Shown: piece by piece, positions 58,723 through 64,000 of the stretch
Layout of the letters: every line of letters starts with the position of its first letter
How positions within the stretch are numbered: position 1 is the stretch's first letter
Assembly (NCBI RefSeq): GCF_958979055.1
Contig: NC_084899.1
Coordinates: forward strand, 1,562,501-1,626,500
Length of the DNA: 64,000 nucleotides
Direction of reading: 5' to 3'
From: Alnus glutinosa
Taxonomy: Eukaryota; Streptophyta; Magnoliopsida; Fagales; Betulaceae
Notes under the pieces: model-generated
The model's database searches: none
Told to the model about the DNA's origin: nothing
The model's input: only the letters and a program-made list of their open reading frames with translations
Translations under genes and position numbers: made by a program

Positions 58723-59939
58723 GTGTACATGTGACCTTGAAGCACGGTTGGAGGTATTTGCTCTTTTTTTCCGCTGACAGGGTCGATCGTTCCCTGTGAT
58801 CTGCAATTGCCTTTTCCTGATCAATTGGGGGTTAGGTAACGTTCATTGCATTTTTGTGGGCGCAGCTTGGTTTTAGAATTGGGAAAGGTCTTTGGTTCAG
58901 AGTCACGTGCAACTGTTTATTATGGTCAAATGTTGAGGTTTCCAACTTTCCAATGAGAGAGTCGTGTAAAATAGGTTGTTTATAGGTCAATATATTAAGC
59001 GTCATGTATCCAATGGAATTTTTGTTGGTTCAGAAGGAGCAGCTTGGAGGGAGGGCCATTGTACATGTCCAACTGATAATCGTTTCCATAGCTACAATTT
59101 GTAACTAGGCTGGTGTTATTACATTTTATCAGTTGGGATTTGTTTCGGAGAGGCTGTTGGTAACTTGGTAGTGGAAACTGAATGAAAGAGCCATAAAACT
59201 ATCTTATTCCTTGCAACGAACATGTTCCGGTTTTGATATCTCTCTCATGAAATCTCCCCCAAAAACCCAAACAGAAGAGAGAAAAATAGAGGAACATATG
59301 CCTTGGCACGTGAAAAGTGGTCACTGTCATGATTAACCACTTGCAGAGTTCAGTTGCTCTTGATTTTTTTGATGACGCGTGATATAGGTTTGCATGATGA
59401 AGTTAAATTCTCTGGCGCATTGGATTTTTCTTCTTCATTTGTTTTTTTTTTCTTCACCTGCCCATTGCATGGGTTCAATTCAATTCCGCGTTTGGTAGAG
59501 ATTGTAGAGAGTAACGGGTGTGAGAAAAGTAGGGAAAAAGGGGAAAATTCTTTAGAGAATTAAACGACAGTTTCTAGAAGTGGGATCCAGCAACTTTTTG
59601 AAATATCAACAAAGGAAATGCCCTGGTACGGGGAACAAAAAAGGGTACGTTGGATGAAACAACCGAGAATCTGCATACGTAGCGTCTTTCAAATGACAAT
59701 TTTGCCCATCGTAAAACAATGGTCCAGCTCTTGAAATGGAGAAGATCCGGTTCCCTTTCGTTCATTGTTTTGGGACTACTTTTGGGAGCCCCAGCAATAA
59801 TAGCATGACTACTTTTGCTCCTTTACTTTCATTCCACTTTTTTTTTTTTTTTTTTTTTGTCCCCCTTACAACATTTTCTATAAATGGGAATTATCGGCAA
59901 AAATGTTAAAGAGATATTACCTTTTTGGCATGATTTGTG
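58723..59939. other. RECA3 3' UTR and downstream flank
   Basis: Likely UTR to about 59200. Beyond that there is no recognisable gene; a T run lies at about 59838-59859. Confidence 0.4.
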
Positions 59940-60650
59940 AATCTCATACGAATTTAACATGAAAGTGAAAAGTTAAAGATTGAAGAGTTTAACTCATTTA
60001 ATTAAATGAGTTGGGTTATGGTTGATCTATATAGTTTTAGACCCATACTTCGATACGACACAAACTTGACATGCGAATCCGACACGAACCGAATACAAAA
60101 TTAGAAGGTTATGGTTGAAATGTTTGACTCGTTTAATTAAATAGGTCGGGTTATAGTTGACTTATATAGTCTTATTCTCATGTCTCGATATGATCCGAAC
60201 TTGATAGAATAATACAAATTTTCACCCCTAAAAAATGTAAGACATGTTGGAAGGATCCAAGAAAGGTCTTGGTACAAGCTTTGACCGACAGTCTAAATAG
60301 CATCGCTGCTATTTTTTTGCAATAATATCACATTATTGAATGGAATTGGTTACCATTAGGTGAGTGCATATGTGACTAATTCAATCCATTTAATTAAAAG
60401 GGTTAGATTCATCAATCATAACCTACTAATTTCATATTGAGTTTGTGAGCCGTATAAAAAATTGTTAGCTCTTATGTCCTGTGTCGAGCTCGGACCGAGT
60501 CAAGGCATATGAATAAATACTATATAAGTCAATCATAACCCGACTCATTTAATTAAACGTGGTCAGACCCCTCAACCATAACATGTTAATTTCATATTGA
60601 GTTTGTGTAGGGTTCGCAAACTATGTCAAAAATTGCCAACTCTTTTTAAC
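59940..60650. repeat. Diverged direct and inverted copies of a 'tttaattaaatgagtcgggtta' type repeat
   Basis: cgtttaattaaataggtcgg and tttaattaaatgagttgggt are direct copies about 120 bp apart (59998, 60137), each followed by tatggttga and tatatagt. Near 60520-60560 the same motif is inverted (actatataagtcaatcataa, then cccgactcatttaattaaac). The arrangement suggests an old transposon, but ends and family are unclear. Confidence 0.55.
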
Positions 60651-60952
60651 TGAATTGTAGTTTGATTCGAGCAGATAATGAAAGAGGGGTCCGATAAAGA
60701 CCACCTACCCAACCAAATGGGTCTCACATCCCGAACCACTTGATTACTTATTAGCTGGATTATTTTTTTTTTTTTTTTTTTTTTTTTAGTTTTCGGAATA
60801 AGTTGCAATTCAATAAGTCACTATTAAGGAAGTTGCGTAACAAGGCTTGCAGCATATCCTTGTCATGGTATGATTGTGATCGAAGGAAATTAGTGTTACA
60901 TTGCTTCAAGAATGAAATTTCATATCACGAAATTGCAATTATACTCTTAAAC

Positions 60953-61064
60953 AGGGACGGAGCCAGAAGTTTTTATGGGCAGGGTCCGATGGCAAAAAAA
61001 AAATTTTGGTAGGAGCCAAATAAGCTAAATTTTGATTTTTACCTTATATTTTTTTTAATTTTTT

Positions 61065-61102
<38 letters not shown>

Positions 61103-61212
61103 CTATCTAAAAATTTTTTTTTTTTTTAGGAAATTGTGGGGAGGGGGGCCATGGCCCCTGCCAGCCCCCCCCCCCCCTGCTCTTAAAATGCAGCTCTCTA
61201 GCTCCCTGGTTT
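60953..61212. mobile_element. Possible nonautonomous transposon with cagggacggagccag end
   Basis: It starts cagggacggagccagaagtt and ends tctctagctccctg, an imperfect inverted pair. It holds a long T run (about 61070-61102), ggggccatggcccc, and C13 at 61165-61177. The homopolymers make this stretch error-prone. Confidence 0.5.
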
Positions 61213-61734
61213 AGTAAATGTTAATCTTGATGTAACCGGTCCAAATTAAAAGATACGTTCATGATCATTGACTGCATACCAAACTAACCACTCTGACTTG
61301 ACATAGTCCCACTTACAAACCCAGTTGCAACCATAATTAAAGACCGCAGTTGCAACCACAAAGACCGTTTCCTATCTCAAGCATTTAATGTTCTGAATTA
61401 TATGCTTATGTAAACGTTACGTTGTTTACATAATTCAGGTTCCATGCATCAAGAATCACCTCCAAGAATGTCATAAGAAAATGGAATTTGATTCCTGCAA
61501 TACACCATCACAATAAATGCACAACAACCTCTCACATGAGGGATTGCTGTGTACTTATTGTGTTGGTGTTGTAAATCTAACATTTTCCTAAGAGAATTCC
61601 AACATTTGGAGTTGGTCAACCAATTTCTCCTAACCAATCAATTTCTTTTTATTGCTTTATATATATATTTTGCCTCTATTAGTGACATTCTTAACACTAA
61701 CTCATATATCAATAACTCACATATCAATTAAAAG
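61213..61734. other. Intergenic, no gene seen
   Basis: AT-rich DNA with short frames only. Confidence 0.3.
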
Positions 61735-61915
61735 AGTAATATTAGAAATTACATTTTTATATCACAATTATTCCACGATATTGATGTGACAGTTTGAACT
61801 CAACTATTGATTTTTTTTCTTTTTTAACGATGTCTGATCCAAAAGTTTGTTGAAATTACCACGTCAACATCGTAAAATACTTTTGAAATAAAAATATAGT
61901 GTTTAGTAGTATTAC
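61735..61915. mobile_element. MITE, about 180 bp
   Basis: gagtaatattagaaattaca and tatagtgtttagtagtatta are opposed ends, and cacgatattgatgtgac pairs with tcaacatcgt-type sequence inside. Imperfect palindrome. Confidence 0.55.
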
Positions 61916-62624
61916 ACAATTAAAATGAGACATTCGAGATCTTATCATATTGCTAGTCCTTTTTCCCTTCCCTTTCACCCCTATGAGATTTGAATCAAAT
62001 AAATAAATAAAAAGTAATCCTATTTGTCACATTTATTTATCATATCGGCTAATGTGACATATTTTAAATGACATTCTTTTTGCCAGTGTGATAAATAAAG
62101 ATAAAAAATAGCATTATTCATAAATAAATAAATAAAATAAATCATTGTCTTGAGCAAATTCTGCCAAAACCATTTCTCAGATACCGACGGTCAAAAACGC
62201 CGTCTCCAAAGTCTCCATCGTTTTCCAACTTTTTCCTCGGAGGGAAAAAAGCTAAACAAGCGTGGTCCAGTTTCCATCAGACACATCACGTACGGTCTAA
62301 TCCATAGATTAGTGATACATGATGCAAACAAAAGCGTATTACATGGGACAACAAAAATCATGTAGTTTTTTTTATTCAATTAAAAATAAAAAATTGAATT
62401 GTCGGCAATTCATTAACCAAAAAAATATGACACGTTTGTAATTTTTTTTTTTTTTATAATTTCAACCACTTTTTTTAAAATCAATTATTAAATATGTGGG
62501 CCGAACTCACAAGTAGAAAAAGAAATCCAATTGATAATTTGAAAAAAATAAGTTATTAGAATTGTATAGAAGTTATAAACGTATCATATCTCTTAATGAA
62601 ATTATTACATATCCGAGCAGCAAA
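61916..62624. other. Intergenic, no gene seen
   Basis: A 71-codon frame at 62150-62365 and its antisense partner have no recognised product. Otherwise AT-rich. Confidence 0.3.
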
Positions 62625-62794
62625 TAGGAAATGATTCCAATGAAACCCATTTGTAGAATTTGGTTCCAACCTGATGTGTCACAATCCCATGAGATCTATC
62701 ATTTTGGGAAGTATTTCACAATTTTATAGAATTGTGACACATCATGTTTAAACCAAATTCTAAAAAAAAGTATTAGAATGTCTAGTATTTTTCT
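62625..62794. mobile_element. MITE, sister of the one at 10363
   Basis: The inner stem gatgtgtcacaatcccatga ... tagaattgtgacacatcatg is nearly the same as at 10363-10534, and both have a tattagaatgtctag / ctaacattccaata type end. Confidence 0.75.
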
Positions 62795-63354
62795 TTCAAA
62801 TAATTCGAGATGCAGAGCCGACTTGCTCAATATATGAACCCTCTCTCAATTGGCGGCCTGAAACAGGAATTGTAGTCTAGGTGTTTTCAAGGCGAAGAAT
62901 AAAAAGAAATAAGAAAGAAGCCTATCCATGAGGGGTTTGGTGAGAAATATTGAAAAAGTTATATTTTGATGATAACCTTTGAATAACATATGTATGAATC
63001 TTTATGGGATTCGCTTTCAGTCTCCTTATAAGATTACAGTCAATATGGGCGACACATAAATCGTACAAGAAACATATATATAAGTAAGTTTATATCTAGA
63101 ACACACAAAGACGAAATTACGTACGAAAAGAAACAATATATATGTGGTTAAGAATGCTTCATTGCTCCGATGAGGGGGATGGCTCTCAAAACTGTGCTGC
63201 GCGCTGACACACTAATCATATTAGTCAATACTATTTTATATATGGAACCCGAAATTGAAGGCAGCTGAGATTATCTGAGAAGAGGAAAGGACAGCCGCCA
63301 CAGAATTAATCCTCCGTAGAACACCCACGTGTCATAGAAGGATTGGTCAAATTG
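62795..63354. other. Probable 3' UTR and flank of the edge gene
   Basis: The part next to 63354 should be the 3' UTR of the minus-strand gene. Further left is AT-rich intergenic DNA. Confidence 0.35.
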
Positions 63355-63423
63355 TCATTGTAAAAAGTCTCCAACCACCCTTCTCACTGCTTCCAGGAAG
63401 GCAGGCTCGTCCCATTCGTTTCC
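63355..63423 (-). CDS. Last exon of an unidentified minus-strand gene (partial)
   Basis: On the minus strand a cag acceptor is followed by a frame ending in TGA: GNEWDEPAFLEAVRRVVGDF then LQ. The acidic-aromatic, helical composition and clean acceptor suggest a real terminal exon. The rest of the gene is beyond the right edge or too short to see. I do not know the family. Confidence 0.45.
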   Translation of the reverse strand, partial: GNEWDEPAFLEAVRRVVGDFLQ

Positions 63424-63479
63424 CTGCCAACAACGAATTTTAAACCATGAAAACTTTAGTACTTTCTTTTCTAAGTGAG

Positions 63480-63620
63480 TGCTGCTAGCTTTAATTTATT
63501 ATAAGTTTTTAACAAATTGATATGATAATTAATTTTACATTTATTCATGTGATATTAGACTCAAATAATTAAATTGTCACATAAATTTGTAATAAAATTA
63601 TAATAAAAATTGTACTACTC
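63480..63620. mobile_element. MITE next to the edge gene's last exon
   Basis: gctagctttaatttattata is opposed by ttataataaaaattgtacta, and aaattgatatgataattaat pairs with taattaaattgtcacataaa, an imperfect palindrome typical of MITEs. It probably lies in an intron of the edge gene. Confidence 0.55.
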
Positions 63621-64000
63621 AATTTTTTTTTTTTTTTTTTTTCAATACCCATGATCATCACTTCTAAGACTCCCTTCTGATTTTCTTGATTTGATATGCC
63701 ATCATGTCTTTTGTAAAACATCACTTTCATGCTAGGGTAATCATATATACCTTGGGTTCATATATCGTCACAAATTGATTTTTTTTAATCAAAATGTAAA
63801 CCTCCTATTTTGAAAACAGTAGTTGTAAGACAAACAAAATCATAGCAGAGTTGATTTGCAATACAAATATATAAATATGGTTCTAGAAGTGTTCCCTTCA
63901 TAATTTGTTTACTTATTTATTCTAGCTACTATTATAATGGCATATACATATTGTTTGTATAAATTATCGATCTAAAAGTACTGTTTAACAGCCAATATTA
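63621..64000. other. Right edge, probable intron of the edge gene
   Basis: AT-rich, no exon recognised. Confidence 0.3.

Noticed and set aside
62150-62379. 71-codon plus frame and its antisense partner
   Set aside because: No recognised product; within chance for this length.

Overview
This is a plant nuclear window, most likely from a woody rosid dicot. The evidence is intron-rich genes with GT-AG junctions, AT-rich intergenic DNA full of MITEs, a nuclear copy of plastid rpoC2, and proteins that match the plant NPR1, HSF, SurE, C3H65, NAP1 and RECA3 families. Species identity is not provable from sequence alone. All coding models were joined by hand at splice sites that keep the frame; none was checked against transcripts.

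Layout. 163-2186 (+): a small four-exon gene for a repeat-containing plant protein of unknown function. 2470-7538: a 5.07-kb hAT transposon with an exact 8-bp target duplication and a transposase reading frame broken only by two in-frame stops. 7.8-12.4 kb: LINE debris, a short retroposon with its target duplication, several fold-back MITEs, and a hAT MITE in the NPR1 upstream region. 12861-18151 (+): an NPR1 orthologue (4 exons, 589 aa). 20194-21899 (-): a class A heat-stress transcription factor (2 exons, 464 aa). 22-26 kb: gene-poor, with a solo LTR, a Mutator-type MITE and a fragment of plastid rpoC2 between 19-bp direct repeats. 26282-29869 (-): a plant SurE-family phosphatase (10 exons, 377 aa). 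30-35 kb: MITE-rich, no firm gene. 35644-41193 (-): a triple-CCCH zinc-finger protein like Arabidopsis C3H65/EMB1789 (7 exons, 1015 aa). 41.7-45.3 kb: nested and single MITEs and a 1.07-kb retroposon. 45798-49304 (+): nucleosome assembly protein NAP1 (12 exons, 376 aa) with a C-terminal CKQQ prenylation box. 50.0-53.0 kb: a fold-back Mutator-type element, a MITE and a tRNA-like SINE. 53289-58722 (+): mitochondrial RecA, RECA3 type (8 exons, 420 aa). 59-64 kb: repeats, and at the right edge the last exon of an unidentified minus-strand gene.

These genes are not an operon or a pathway; they are ordinary neighbours on a chromosome. NPR1 (salicylate immunity), HSF (heat stress), SurE (phosphatase), C3H65 (RNA-binding type), NAP1 (histone chaperone) and RECA3 (mitochondrial recombination) act independently. 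I found no undescribed biological system. The more notable items are the near-intact hAT element and its MITE relative beside NPR1, the internally duplicated unknown gene, the plastid insertion, a decayed copy of a SurE exon end within its own intron, an acidic tail on RECA3, and a GC-AG intron in NAP1.
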